From an uncultured Prevotellaceae bacterium (GTDB lineage Bacteria; Bacteroidota; Bacteroidia; Bacteroidales; Bacteroidaceae), in NCBI GenBank assembly GCA_900318685.1, contig ONLL01000001.1, positions 124,001 to 188,000 of the forward strand: DNA of 64,000 nt. Direction: 5' to 3'. Below, in pieces: positions 18,710 to 27,248 of the stretch; position 1 is the first letter of the stretch; each line of letters starts with the position of its first letter. Position numbers and translations under genes: made by a program. Below the pieces are notes generated by a model. That model had not been told where the DNA came from. It saw only the letters and a list, made by a program, of their open reading frames with translations, and searched no databases.

Positions 18710-19648
18710 GTGTTTAGGCGAAATCTGCTGATATTGGCCTTACTGCTTGTGGCCTGTTTGGGGGCTCGGGCACAGTACGACCCGTCGTTCAGTCACTACT
18801 GGACGATGCAGACATCGTTTAACCCTGCCGCAGTAGGCAAACAGGAGAAAATCAACGTCACCGTTGCCTACGATATGTCGCTCGTGGGCTTCAAGCGCAA
18901 CCCCAAGACGATGTATGCCTCAGCCGATATGCCGTTCTACATGCTTGGTGCCTATCACGGCGTAGGCCTGCGGATGATGAACGACGACATCGGTCTGTTC
19001 TCGAACAAGAACCTCGGAGCGCAGTATGCCTTCCGCAAGAAACTCTTCGGAGGTTGGCTGGCGCTGGGCGTGCAGGCAGGCATCATCAGCGAGAACTTCA
19101 ACGGCAGTAAGCTCGACGTGGAGGAGTCGGGCGACCTGGCTTTCTCTTCTTCCGACATCAACGGCACATCCGTCGACCTGGGCGCAGGATTGCATTACCA
19201 GCACAAGAACTGGTACGCAGGAGCCAGCGTACAGCACCTCACGGCCCCCACCATCCATCTGGGCGAAACCAACGAGCAAAAGCTGTCGATGGCATATTAT
19301 TTGACTGCCGGATGCAATATTCGGCTCAGAAGTCCGTTCTTATCAATACAGCCCTCTGTGCTAGGACATTCCGACGGCATCGCCTACAGAGCCGATATGA
19401 CCACACGCCTGACCTACACCCACGAGCAGCGAATGATGTACGCAGGATTGGGATATAGCCCGGGCAACTCGGTGACCGTGCTGATAGGAGGCAACTTTCA
19501 CGGAGTGACGCTGGGTTACAGCTACGAGGCCTTCACCAACGGCATCAGCTTGGGCAACGGCTCTCACGAGCTCTTCGTAGGCTATCAGAGCGACCTCAAC
19601 CTTTTCAAGAAAGGAAGGAACCGCCACCAAAGTGTGAGAATACTTTAA
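18710..19648 (+). CDS. porP: Type IX secretion outer-membrane protein PorP/SprF
   Basis: About 312 residues. No ATG suits the signal peptide; GTG at 18710 gives VFRRNLLILALLLVACLGARAQ, a normal signal peptide, whereas the only upstream in-frame ATG lies inside the HD gene. The mature protein begins YDPSFSHYWTMQTSFNPAAVG, the conserved PorP/SprF N-terminus, and continues as alternating beta strands of an outer-membrane barrel. PorP/SprF proteins help anchor the GldK-GldN ring and type B effectors. It is the first of the porP-gldK-gldL-gldM-gldN cluster, in the usual order. The 133-base space before it holds no gene. Confidence 0.9.
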   Translation: MFRRNLLILALLLVACLGARAQYDPSFSHYWTMQTSFNPAAVGKQEKINVTVAYDMSLVGFKRNPKTMYASADMPFYMLGAYHGVGLRMMNDDIGLFSNKNLGAQYAFRKKLFGGWLALGVQAGIISENFNGSKLDVEESGDLAFSSSDINGTSVDLGAGLHYQHKNWYAGASVQHLTAPTIHLGETNEQKLSMAYYLTAGCNIRLRSPFLSIQPSVLGHSDGIAYRADMTTRLTYTHEQRMMYAGLGYSPGNSVTVLIGGNFHGVTLGYSYEAFTNGISLGNGSHELFVGYQSDLNLFKKGRNRHQSVRIL

Positions 19649-19680
19649 AGAAACAGAAAAGTAAAAACATAGTGACAGTT

Positions 19681-21213
19681 ATGATGAAAAAGATGATTGC
19701 GACGTTCAAGACAATACAAATGCCTCTCCCGCTCAGGAGGGGCAGCAGGTGGGTATTTGGACTGCTCTCGCTCCTGATTCTTACTTCCTGCTTCGGAGGT
19801 AAAGAGACAATGGCTTCCGGAGGCGAGCTCACAGGTACCAGCGGAAAGGCCTTCGCCGAGCCTGCCCCCTACGGCATGATTCTCGTGAAGCGCGGACACC
19901 TGAAGATGGGTCTTGAGAGCAAGGACTCGCTCTGGGGACGTGAGACGCCCTTGCGCGACATCTCCATTGAGGGCTTCTGGATGGACGACACCGAAATCAC
20001 CAACTCGGAGTACCGCCAGTTTGTGAGCTACGTGCGCGACAGCATCATCCGCGAGCGCCTGGCTGACCCCAACTATGGCGGCGACGAGAGCTACAAGATT
20101 GAGGAAGACAAGAACGGCGACCCCATCAAGCCCTACCTCAACTGGAAGAAAGCCCTCCCACGTAAGCCCAATGAGGACGAGTTGCGTGCCATCGAGAGCG
20201 TCTATGTCACCAACCCCGTGACGGGCGAGAAGATGCTTGACTACACCCAGATGAACTATCGCTACGAGATCTACGACTATACCGAGGCTGCCCTGCGCCG
20301 CAATCGCGTGGATCCTGAGGAGCGCGTCCTCGATACCGACAAATGGAACGACCAGAGGCAGGGAGGAATCTACGACGAGAAGGTTTTCATCTCGAAGGAC
20401 ACCGCCTACATCGACGACGAGGGCAAGATCCACCGCGAGACCCTGAATCGCGAGTATACGGGCCCCTGGGACTTCCTCAACACGTACATTATTAATATAT
20501 ACCCCGACACCACCTGCTGGGTGAACGACTTCCCCAATTCCGACAACGAGATGTATATGCGTAACTACTTCTCGAATGCCGCCTACAACGACTATCCTGT
20601 CGTGGGAGTGACTTGGGAGCAGGCCAATGCCTTCTGCGCCTGGCGCACGGAGTATCTGCTGAAAGGACTGGGCCCTGCTGCACGCTTCGTACAGCGCTAT
20701 CGCCTGCCGACAGAGGCCGAATGGGAGTATGCCGCACGAGGAAAGCAGCAGAACGAGTTCCCTTGGGAAAACGAGGATGTGGCCAGCGGAAAGGGATGCT
20801 TCTTTGCCAACTTCAAGCCCGATGACGGTAACTACACGAAGGATGGCAACCTTATCACCTCGAAGGTGGGCATCTACAGCGCCAACTCGAACGGGCTCTT
20901 CGATATGGCCGGCAACGTAGCCGAGTGGACAAGCACCATCTATACGGAGGCAGGCGTGGATGCAATGAACGACATCAATCCGCAGCTGAAGTACAACGCA
21001 GCCAAAGAAGACCCCTACCGACTGAAGAAGAAGAGCGTGCGCGGAGGATCGTGGAAAGACCCTGAGAGCTACATCCGCTCTGCCTGGCGCACCAGCGAGT
21101 ACCAGAATCAGCCACGCTCCTACATTGGCTTCCGCTGTGTTCGCAGCTTGGCTAACACCACTAGCGAAAAGGCTAAGCCCGCCAAGGCCACTACGAAGAA
21201 ACAGAGAAAATAA
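19681..21213 (+). CDS. gldK: Type IX secretion/gliding lipoprotein GldK (PorK)
   Basis: About 510 residues. A lipoprotein signal with lipobox LTSC is followed by a formylglycine-enzyme/sulfatase-modifying-like fold: GMILVKRGHLKMG near the start, EITNSEYRQFV, RLPTEAEWEYAARG and the terminal GGSWKD...YIGFRCVR, the usual FGE-type frame. In GldK this fold is structural. GldK forms the periplasmic ring with GldN under the outer membrane. ATG 19681 is preferred over GTG 19672. Spaced 32 bases from porP and 45 bases from gldL. Confidence 0.93.
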   Translation: MMKKMIATFKTIQMPLPLRRGSRWVFGLLSLLILTSCFGGKETMASGGELTGTSGKAFAEPAPYGMILVKRGHLKMGLESKDSLWGRETPLRDISIEGFWMDDTEITNSEYRQFVSYVRDSIIRERLADPNYGGDESYKIEEDKNGDPIKPYLNWKKALPRKPNEDELRAIESVYVTNPVTGEKMLDYTQMNYRYEIYDYTEAALRRNRVDPEERVLDTDKWNDQRQGGIYDEKVFISKDTAYIDDEGKIHRETLNREYTGPWDFLNTYIINIYPDTTCWVNDFPNSDNEMYMRNYFSNAAYNDYPVVGVTWEQANAFCAWRTEYLLKGLGPAARFVQRYRLPTEAEWEYAARGKQQNEFPWENEDVASGKGCFFANFKPDDGNYTKDGNLITSKVGIYSANSNGLFDMAGNVAEWTSTIYTEAGVDAMNDINPQLKYNAAKEDPYRLKKKSVRGGSWKDPESYIRSAWRTSEYQNQPRSYIGFRCVRSLANTTSEKAKPAKATTKKQRK

Positions 21214-21258
21214 GCCGTGACAACGACATAATGAATAACGTAATAACGCGATAACGAA

Positions 21259-22197
21259 ATGACCAAGTATAGCAAATTCAACGTGATCTACCGCCTGCAG
21301 AAATGGCTCGACAGCGTGCCAGGACAGACGTTCATGAACTATGCCTACAGCTGGGGTGCATCTATCGTCATCCTGGGTGCTCTCTTCAAGCTCACCCACC
21401 TGCCGGGTGCCAACCTCATGCTATTCCTGGGTATGGGTACTGAGGTGCTCGTGTTCTTCATTGCCGGTTTCGATCGTCCCTTCGATAAGACCGAGGAAGG
21501 TAAGGAACTGCCCACTCACGTCACGACCGACATAGAGGGTGCCGTAGTTACATCTGCCGACGGCGAGCCTATCATCTCTGAAGCTTCTACTGAGGGAGCA
21601 ACAGTCGTCAGCGGCGGCGGAATCATCGGCGGTGGCGGAGGTGTCATCGGCGGAGGCGGTGGTGTTATCGGCGGAGGTGGAGGTACCATCGGCGGAGGCG
21701 GAGGTACCATCGTCATCGGCGGTGGTGGAAGCATGCCTGAAGGTGCCGTTGCAGCTATGGGCACAGGCGAGGGTGGTTCTGAAGGCCAGCCAGGTGCAGT
21801 TGGAGGCATTGGCGGCGGCATCATTGGTGGCGTCATCAGCCAGCAGCCCGAACTGCCCGACATCGATCCGGAGGAGATGGAGGAAGCCACTCAGAACTAT
21901 GTCGAGCAGCTGAAGAGCCTCACCGAGACACTAAAGAAGGTCAGCGAACAGAGCGAGCGCCTCACCCGCGACAGCGAGGAGATGGAGAACCTCAATCGCA
22001 CTCTCACAGGCATCTGCAAGGTCTACGAGATGCAGCTTAAGGGCGCCAGCCAGCAGATTGGCACCATCGACCAGATCAATGAGCAGTCGAAGCGTATGGC
22101 AGAGCAGATTGCCGAGCTCAACAAGATTTACACCCGTATGATCGAGGCGATGACGGTCAATATGCCTAAGGCCCCGACAACCCCATTAAACCCATAA
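21259..22197 (+). CDS. gldL: Type IX secretion motor protein GldL (PorL), with glycine-rich insert
   Basis: 312 residues. Two membrane helices at about 30-75 (WGASIVILGALFKLTHLPGA and LMLFLGMGTEVLVFFIAGF) match the GldL motor that runs on proton motive force with GldM; the KLTHLPG segment is typical. The cytoplasmic part is interrupted by a remarkable glycine/isoleucine repeat (about 118-160 with units of IGGGGGV), then a coiled coil (about 215-300, rich in Q/E/K with EQSERLTRDSEEMENLNR). The glycine array is a long flexible linker not expected in most GldL proteins. It is encoded by the tandem repeat described separately. Confidence 0.93.
   Translation: MTKYSKFNVIYRLQKWLDSVPGQTFMNYAYSWGASIVILGALFKLTHLPGANLMLFLGMGTEVLVFFIAGFDRPFDKTEEGKELPTHVTTDIEGAVVTSADGEPIISEASTEGATVVSGGGIIGGGGGVIGGGGGVIGGGGGTIGGGGGTIVIGGGGSMPEGAVAAMGTGEGGSEGQPGAVGGIGGGIIGGVISQQPELPDIDPEEMEEATQNYVEQLKSLTETLKKVSEQSERLTRDSEEMENLNRTLTGICKVYEMQLKGASQQIGTIDQINEQSKRMAEQIAELNKIYTRMIEAMTVNMPKAPTTPLNP
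21612..21732 (+). repeat. Glycine-coding 24-bp tandem repeat inside gldL
   Basis: About five units of a 24-base motif (GGCGGAGGCGGTGGTGTTATC and variants) encoding repeats of GGGGGxIG. Third-position changes between units show it is not brand new, but the period is still obvious. Slippage here would change the linker length without a frameshift. Confidence 0.85.
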
Positions 22198-22219
22198 GGC
22201 CCATTAATCCCACCATACA

Positions 22220-23779
22220 ATGGCAATAAGAAAAAGACCCGTATCTCCTCGCCAGAAGATGATCAACCTCATGTATGTGGTGTTGATGGCGATGCTGGCT
22301 TTGAACGTCTCGAACGAGGTGCTCAACGGCTTTGCCATCGTACAGGAGAGCCTCAACCGCACTACTGCCAACGCCACTCAGGAGAACCAGGTCATCTACG
22401 ACGACTTCGAACAACAGATGGCTTCCAACCCGCAGAAAGTAAAGGAATGGTACGACAAGGCCATGCAGGTACGAGAGATGAGCGAGCGGCTCTATAGCCT
22501 GGCAGCAGAACTGAAAATGGCTATTGCTCACGAGGCTGACGGCAAAGACGCCAACCCTGACAGCCTGCAAAACAAGGAAGATCTGGAAGCCGCCAACCAA
22601 ATCATGCTGGCTCCCGGCCGCGGACGTGGTGAAGAGCTGAAAAAAGCCATCGAGACCTATCGCGAAGGCATCCTCAGCATGGTCACCGACTCGGTCAAGA
22701 AACAGCATATCGCCAGCGACCTCACCACCAACGTGCCCTCAGGCATCCTGGGTAAGAACTGGCAGGAATACATGTTCGAGGCTATGCCCGCAGTAGCAGC
22801 AGTCACTATGCTGACGAAGCTGCAGAACGACGTGCGAAATGCTGAGAAGGAAGTGCTGCACACGCTGGTGCAGAATATCGACGTGAAGGATATCCGTGTG
22901 AACGCTCTCGACGCCTTCGTCATTCCCAACTCGCAGACCATCGTGCAAGGCGACCGTTTCTCGGCCCGCATCGTGATGGCAGCTATCGACACTACGATGG
23001 TGCCCGACATCTATATTGGCGGACAGAAGGTGAACCTGCCTGACAACATCTATGAGACCATCTGCTCACGAACAGGCGACTTCACCCTCACAGGATACAT
23101 ACAGACCATCAACGGTAATGGAGATCCCATCCGCCGTGACTTCGAGCAGAAGTATACTGTCGTAGAGCCCTCAGCTACCGTCAGCGCCGACCTCACCCGC
23201 ATGCTCTACGCCGGCTACAGCAACCCCATCAGCGTCTCTGTGCCTGGCGTACCTCTGAACAAGATTTCGGCAACGATGACCAACGGCACGCTGACACCCA
23301 ACGGAGCCGGCAAGTATATCGCCCACCCGACAAAGATCGGACAGGAAGCTGTCATTACTGTCACTTCGACCAATACGGGACGCCCGCAAACTATGGGTTC
23401 GTTCTCGTTCAAGGTGCGCAAGCTGCCCGACCCCACCCCTTACATCGACATCAAGGACGAACAGGGCAATCCCTCACGTTTCAAGGGCGGCAATATGTAC
23501 AAGGCTAACCTCGTGGCAGCCGAGACCATCGGCGCAGCCATCGACGACGGCATACTCGACATCGGCTTCAGGGTCGTCTCATTCGAGACTGTGTTCTTCG
23601 ACAACATGGGTAACGCCAAGCCGCTGGCCAGCGAAGGACCCAACTTCTCAGCTGCTCAGAAAGACCAGTTCCGCCGATTGACGCGCGGACGCCGCTTCTA
23701 CATCTCGCGAGTCGTAGCTGTAGGACCCGACGGTATCGAGCGTACGCTTTCGGGAGCAATGGAAATAAAGGTGCAATAG
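22220..23779 (+). CDS. gldM: Type IX secretion/gliding protein GldM (PorM)
   Basis: 519 residues. The N-terminus carries the single conserved membrane helix (MINLMYVVLMAMLALNVSNEVL, split here only for reading), which inserts into the GldL motor. The periplasmic part has four domains: a helical D1 (about 45-200) and three Ig-like D2-D4, ending with FYISRVVAVGPDGIERTL. GldM transmits motor rotation to the GldK/GldN ring. It follows gldL by 22 bases, and the intergenic stretch contains a short CCCATTAA-type repeat at 22184-22212. Confidence 0.93.
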   Translation: MAIRKRPVSPRQKMINLMYVVLMAMLALNVSNEVLNGFAIVQESLNRTTANATQENQVIYDDFEQQMASNPQKVKEWYDKAMQVREMSERLYSLAAELKMAIAHEADGKDANPDSLQNKEDLEAANQIMLAPGRGRGEELKKAIETYREGILSMVTDSVKKQHIASDLTTNVPSGILGKNWQEYMFEAMPAVAAVTMLTKLQNDVRNAEKEVLHTLVQNIDVKDIRVNALDAFVIPNSQTIVQGDRFSARIVMAAIDTTMVPDIYIGGQKVNLPDNIYETICSRTGDFTLTGYIQTINGNGDPIRRDFEQKYTVVEPSATVSADLTRMLYAGYSNPISVSVPGVPLNKISATMTNGTLTPNGAGKYIAHPTKIGQEAVITVTSTNTGRPQTMGSFSFKVRKLPDPTPYIDIKDEQGNPSRFKGGNMYKANLVAAETIGAAIDDGILDIGFRVVSFETVFFDNMGNAKPLASEGPNFSAAQKDQFRRLTRGRRFYISRVVAVGPDGIERTLSGAMEIKVQ

Positions 23780-23803
23780 GATAGAAAACAAATGATCATA
23801 ACA

Positions 23804-24853
23804 ATGAAGAGACTTTTGTTATTAGCAACGATAGCCCTGATGGCAACAGCAGCCTTCAGTCAGCCTCGTGAACTCCGCAATCAGCAGACACAGGCACAAC
23901 AGCAGACTCAGCAGCAGAGCACGCAGCAGGGCGGTATGACACAGCGCATGCGCATACAGTATCCCACGGCAGTCGACATGCCCGAGGACGTAGTGTGGCG
24001 GCGTGACATCTACCGTGAGATAGACCTCAACGAGGAGGAGAACGCAGGACTCTACGACCCTGTCGAACCACAGGGACGACGCCTCAATCTCTTCACCTAC
24101 GTCTTCAAGCTCGCCCTGAACGACTATATCCCCGTCTACGAGTACAACCTCGACGGCAACGAGGTGCTCGAAGAAACGGCCAAGGTCAGTATGAAGGACA
24201 TTCTCGATGCCCACAAGATCATGTATACGGAGGAGGGAGGCAAGCTGAAGGTGGACAACAGCGACATCCCGTCGGCACTAGTGAAGATGTACTACCTGAA
24301 GGAGTGTGCCTATTTCGACCAAGCAAACTCTACCTTCCACATCAAGCCCATCGCCTTCTGTCCCGTAATGGTCAGCGACGACGAATTTGGCGATGGCACC
24401 AAGTACCCCCTCTTCTGGGTGAAATATAGCGAGGTGGAGCCATTCCTCAGCCGACAGGCGGTGAAGACCAGCGATGTCAACGATGCCGCACAGATGAATC
24501 TCGACGACTTCTTCACGATGAACAAGTACAAGGGAAAGATCTACAAGACCGCCAACCGCCTGGGCAAGACGCTGGCACAGATAGCCGGAGAAGACAGCAC
24601 GAAGTATACTGCAGAACAACGACGCATTGAGGAAGAGCTTGAGGCTTTCCGCCAGAACCTCTTCGGCGACAAGGCCCGCAAGGACTCGCTCGACAGCCTT
24701 GCCAACGTCGACCCAAAGGCTGCCAAGGCCACCAAGACCCGCCAGCCGAAAGAGAAGACCGAACGTGCCAGCAGCCGTCGTGAGCGCGCCAGCAGTAGCA
24801 GTAGCAGCGCTTCCCAGCCCGCACGTGTCTCCGTCCGGCGCGAGCGGCACTAG
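23804..24853 (+). CDS. gldN: Type IX secretion/gliding protein GldN (PorN)
   Basis: About 349 residues from the ATG at 23804 (an ATG at 23792 adds four residues). Signal peptide MKRLLLLATIALMATAAFS, a glutamine-rich spacer (about 25-50), then the conserved GldN core with DVVWRRDIYREIDL, EENAGLYDPVEP and FWVKYSEVEPFLSR. The C-terminus is basic and serine/arginine-rich (about 300-349), a tail that varies between species. With GldK it forms the periplasmic ring of the secretion machine. Confidence 0.92.
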   Translation: MKRLLLLATIALMATAAFSQPRELRNQQTQAQQQTQQQSTQQGGMTQRMRIQYPTAVDMPEDVVWRRDIYREIDLNEEENAGLYDPVEPQGRRLNLFTYVFKLALNDYIPVYEYNLDGNEVLEETAKVSMKDILDAHKIMYTEEGGKLKVDNSDIPSALVKMYYLKECAYFDQANSTFHIKPIAFCPVMVSDDEFGDGTKYPLFWVKYSEVEPFLSRQAVKTSDVNDAAQMNLDDFFTMNKYKGKIYKTANRLGKTLAQIAGEDSTKYTAEQRRIEEELEAFRQNLFGDKARKDSLDSLANVDPKAAKATKTRQPKEKTERASSRRERASSSSSSASQPARVSVRRERH

Positions 24854-24881
24854 CGTTCTTTCGAGCAATAAGGAGTGAGAA

Positions 24882-25538
24882 ATGACAATGAGCAGCACTA
24901 TTCATACTAGGCATAGCTGGCTGAAGATGATGGTATTGTCATTTCTCATTTGCCATTTATCATTCAACACAGCCCAAGCACAAGTGCGATTGGGCGTCAA
25001 GGGAGGATTCCAGCTGGCCAACATGCAGTTCAATACCGATGCCCTCCGCAGTTCCAACCGCGTGGGATTCTCCATCGGACCTACAGTAAAGATCGGGCTG
25101 CCCGTACCTGGTATCTCAGTCGACATCGCAGCACTCTACGACCAGCGCGATCTGAAGGTTCAGGAACAGGTATTCAAGCAAAAGAGCCTGTTGATTCAAG
25201 GCGATGCCCGTTGCGGGGCAGGTATCGGCGATGTCTTGGGCATATTCATCAAGGCCGGTCCTCAGTTCAGTTTCAATGTGGGCGACGACATCATCCATTG
25301 GGTCAAGGATGGCGACTCCAAGCAGTTCGCCCTGCAGGAGACCATGCTCAGCATCAACCTCGGAGTAGGCGTCACCTTCGCTAATCATTTCGAGGGAGCC
25401 ATCACCTACAACATTCCTATCAGCAAGACTGCTGACTTCACCTGGCATCAGCTCTCCAACGAACTGTTCGACGAGACCTGGAACCACGCCAAGACCCGAA
25501 CCAACGCCTGGAGCGTCTCTGTCACCTATTACTTCTGA
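24882..25538 (+). CDS. PorT-family outer-membrane beta-barrel protein
   Basis: 218 residues. A signal peptide ends at AQA (about residue 33), and the mature protein starts VRLGVKGGFQLANMQF, the PorT/OMP_b-brl pattern, with paired beta strands and a terminal aromatic WSVSVTYYF. PorT is required for type IX secretion in Porphyromonas; this homologue sits directly after gldN, supporting a role in the same system. The hydrophobic core of its signal peptide is encoded by a simple repeat with an inverted copy at the gene start (see findings). Start codons at 24882, 24888 and 24927 are all possible; 24882 keeps a basic n-region. Confidence 0.78.
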   Translation: MTMSSTIHTRHSWLKMMVLSFLICHLSFNTAQAQVRLGVKGGFQLANMQFNTDALRSSNRVGFSIGPTVKIGLPVPGISVDIAALYDQRDLKVQEQVFKQKSLLIQGDARCGAGIGDVLGIFIKAGPQFSFNVGDDIIHWVKDGDSKQFALQETMLSINLGVGVTFANHFEGAITYNIPISKTADFTWHQLSNELFDETWNHAKTRTNAWSVSVTYYF

Positions 25539-25575
25539 AAGAGTGAAGAATGAAGAGTGAAAAGTGAAGAAACCT

Positions 25576-26892
25576 ATGAGAGCGACTACCCACCATACTG
25601 CACGACGATGGATGAAAGTGACAATTCTGTCATTTTTCATCCTTCATCTTCCACTTTTCACTCTTCACTCTTCACTCTTCACTTTCGGCAAAGCGCACGC
25701 ACGGCATCAGATTCTGGCCGACAATTACAAGTCGCTACAAGTTATCCTCAACGATGAATGGACGGCCCTGCCTATCATGACACTCGGGAGCAACGATGTG
25801 CTCACCATCTCCTTCGACGAGCTGTCACACAACTACCACCGCCTCGTCTATCATCTTGAGCCCTGCAATCCCGACTGGACTCCTGCTGAAGGACTCTTCG
25901 AAAGCGACTGGCTCCAGGGTTTCAACGACAGGCCCATCGAGAACTACGAGAACTCGCTCAACACAACCGTACTCTACACACACTACAGCATGCAGCTGCC
26001 CAACGATGAAGTGCGCCTGAAGATGAGCGGCAACTACCGACTTCACATCCTCGACGACGACAACGGCCAGGAAGAGGTAATCGTCGTAGAGTTTCGCATT
26101 CTCGAGCATCTCGCCGACGTGTCGCTGGGTGTGGTCACTAATACAGATATCGACCTGAATTCCAGCCACCAGCAGGTTACGATGAACGTGGGTTACGGCT
26201 CCCTGCGCGTCACGAATCCCAACGACCAGATACAGACCTTCGTCATGCAGAACGGCCGTGAGGACAACATGAAGGAGAACGTTCGCCCCAACTACGTCAC
26301 CACGCGAGGATTGCAATGGGATCACAACCGGTACCTTATCTTCGAGGCGGGCAACGAATACCACAAATACGAGATACTCGACCCCAGTCACACGACCTTC
26401 GGGTTGGACCGCATCATCTGGGATGAGCAGCAGCGACGCTACCACGTTTTCCCATTCTATGCTGATCCCCGACGTAACTATGTCTATGACGAGGATGCCG
26501 ATGGCGCCTTCATCATACGCAATAGCGACAACATCGAGATCGACAACACTTCCGACTACGTCTACGTACACTATAAGCTCATGCCAGCCCGCCACTACGA
26601 CAATGCCAGCGTAGTCATCGACGGGCGATGGACAGTAGAGCCTTTGAGCCATTATGTGATGGAATACGACCCGGATGACCAGTCGTATAATGCCGTAGTG
26701 ATGCAGAAACTGGGGTACTACAACTACCAGCTGTTGCTACGCGACCTTGACGGAACCACCCACACCCTTCCGGAAGAGGGCTCGTTCTATCAAACTGAGA
26801 ATCGCTATCAGGCGTTGGTCTATTATCGGGGAACCGGAGAACGTTCTTGGCGCCTCGTCGGTTTCAAGGAAATCACCTTCAAGGCAATTTAA
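25576..26892 (+). CDS. Type IX secretion plug protein (DUF5103 family)
   Basis: About 438 residues from the ATG at 25576; GTG 25564 and ATG 25612 are alternatives. It matches the DUF5103 family, now described as the plug protein that closes the SprA translocon: an N-terminal immunoglobulin-like domain with LTISFDELSHNYHRLVYHLEPCNPDW, then VSLGVVTNTDIDLNSSHQQ and RNYVYDEDADGAFIIRN. The signal peptide is unusual: its hydrophobic core FILHLPLFTLHSSLFTF is encoded by tandem TTCACTC repeats. It is the last gene of the type IX cluster on this strand. Confidence 0.85.
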   Translation: MRATTHHTARRWMKVTILSFFILHLPLFTLHSSLFTFGKAHARHQILADNYKSLQVILNDEWTALPIMTLGSNDVLTISFDELSHNYHRLVYHLEPCNPDWTPAEGLFESDWLQGFNDRPIENYENSLNTTVLYTHYSMQLPNDEVRLKMSGNYRLHILDDDNGQEEVIVVEFRILEHLADVSLGVVTNTDIDLNSSHQQVTMNVGYGSLRVTNPNDQIQTFVMQNGREDNMKENVRPNYVTTRGLQWDHNRYLIFEAGNEYHKYEILDPSHTTFGLDRIIWDEQQRRYHVFPFYADPRRNYVYDEDADGAFIIRNSDNIEIDNTSDYVYVHYKLMPARHYDNASVVIDGRWTVEPLSHYVMEYDPDDQSYNAVVMQKLGYYNYQLLLRDLDGTTHTLPEEGSFYQTENRYQALVYYRGTGERSWRLVGFKEITFKAI

Positions 26893-26972
26893 TCAAGCTA
26901 TCAAGGATAAGGTACTCCCTCATAGGCCTCCTTGCGTACCCCCATTGTCCACTTTGCTGATGCCCCTATAGG

Positions 26973-27110
26973 ACTTTGGTTTGCCTAGTCAGCCATTTGA
27001 TAAAGTAAAACAAGTTGTTTTACTTACCAAAGTGGCCGTTCTTGTAGACCAAAGTCGGCCTCGAGCGAAGGTAAAACAACTTGTTTTACTTCAACGCGAG
27101 GCCGACTTTG
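26973..27110. repeat. Two tandem hairpin elements with a shared GTAAAACAA/TTGTTTTAC core
   Basis: The 356-base gap 26893-27248 between two converging genes holds two large hairpins. Hairpin 1 spans 26973-27033: outer arms ACTTTGGT/ACCAAAGT, and a near-perfect 23-base palindrome at 27003-27025. Hairpin 2 spans 27050-27110: outer 14-bp arms CAAAGTCGGCCTCG and complement, with the same core at 27071-27089. A further pair of short direct repeats (CCGAAAGCCGGG) lies at 27199-27241. No reading frame is convincing. It could end transcription from both sides, but the regularity suggests a repeat family. Confidence 0.7.
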
Positions 27111-27248
27111 ATTCCCGAAGTAGCGAAGCAAGGAGCGGAAAGAGGCCGAGGCACAACGCCAAAGAGGCCGTCTTTCCGCTCCCTTACTCCTTACTACCGA
27201 CCGAAAGCCGGGTTTCCCTTACTCTTAGTCCGAAAGCCGGGCTTTCCC

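Noticed and set aside
19645-21399. 584-codon minus-strand frame over gldK
   Set aside because: The plus strand has complete GldK features and operon context.
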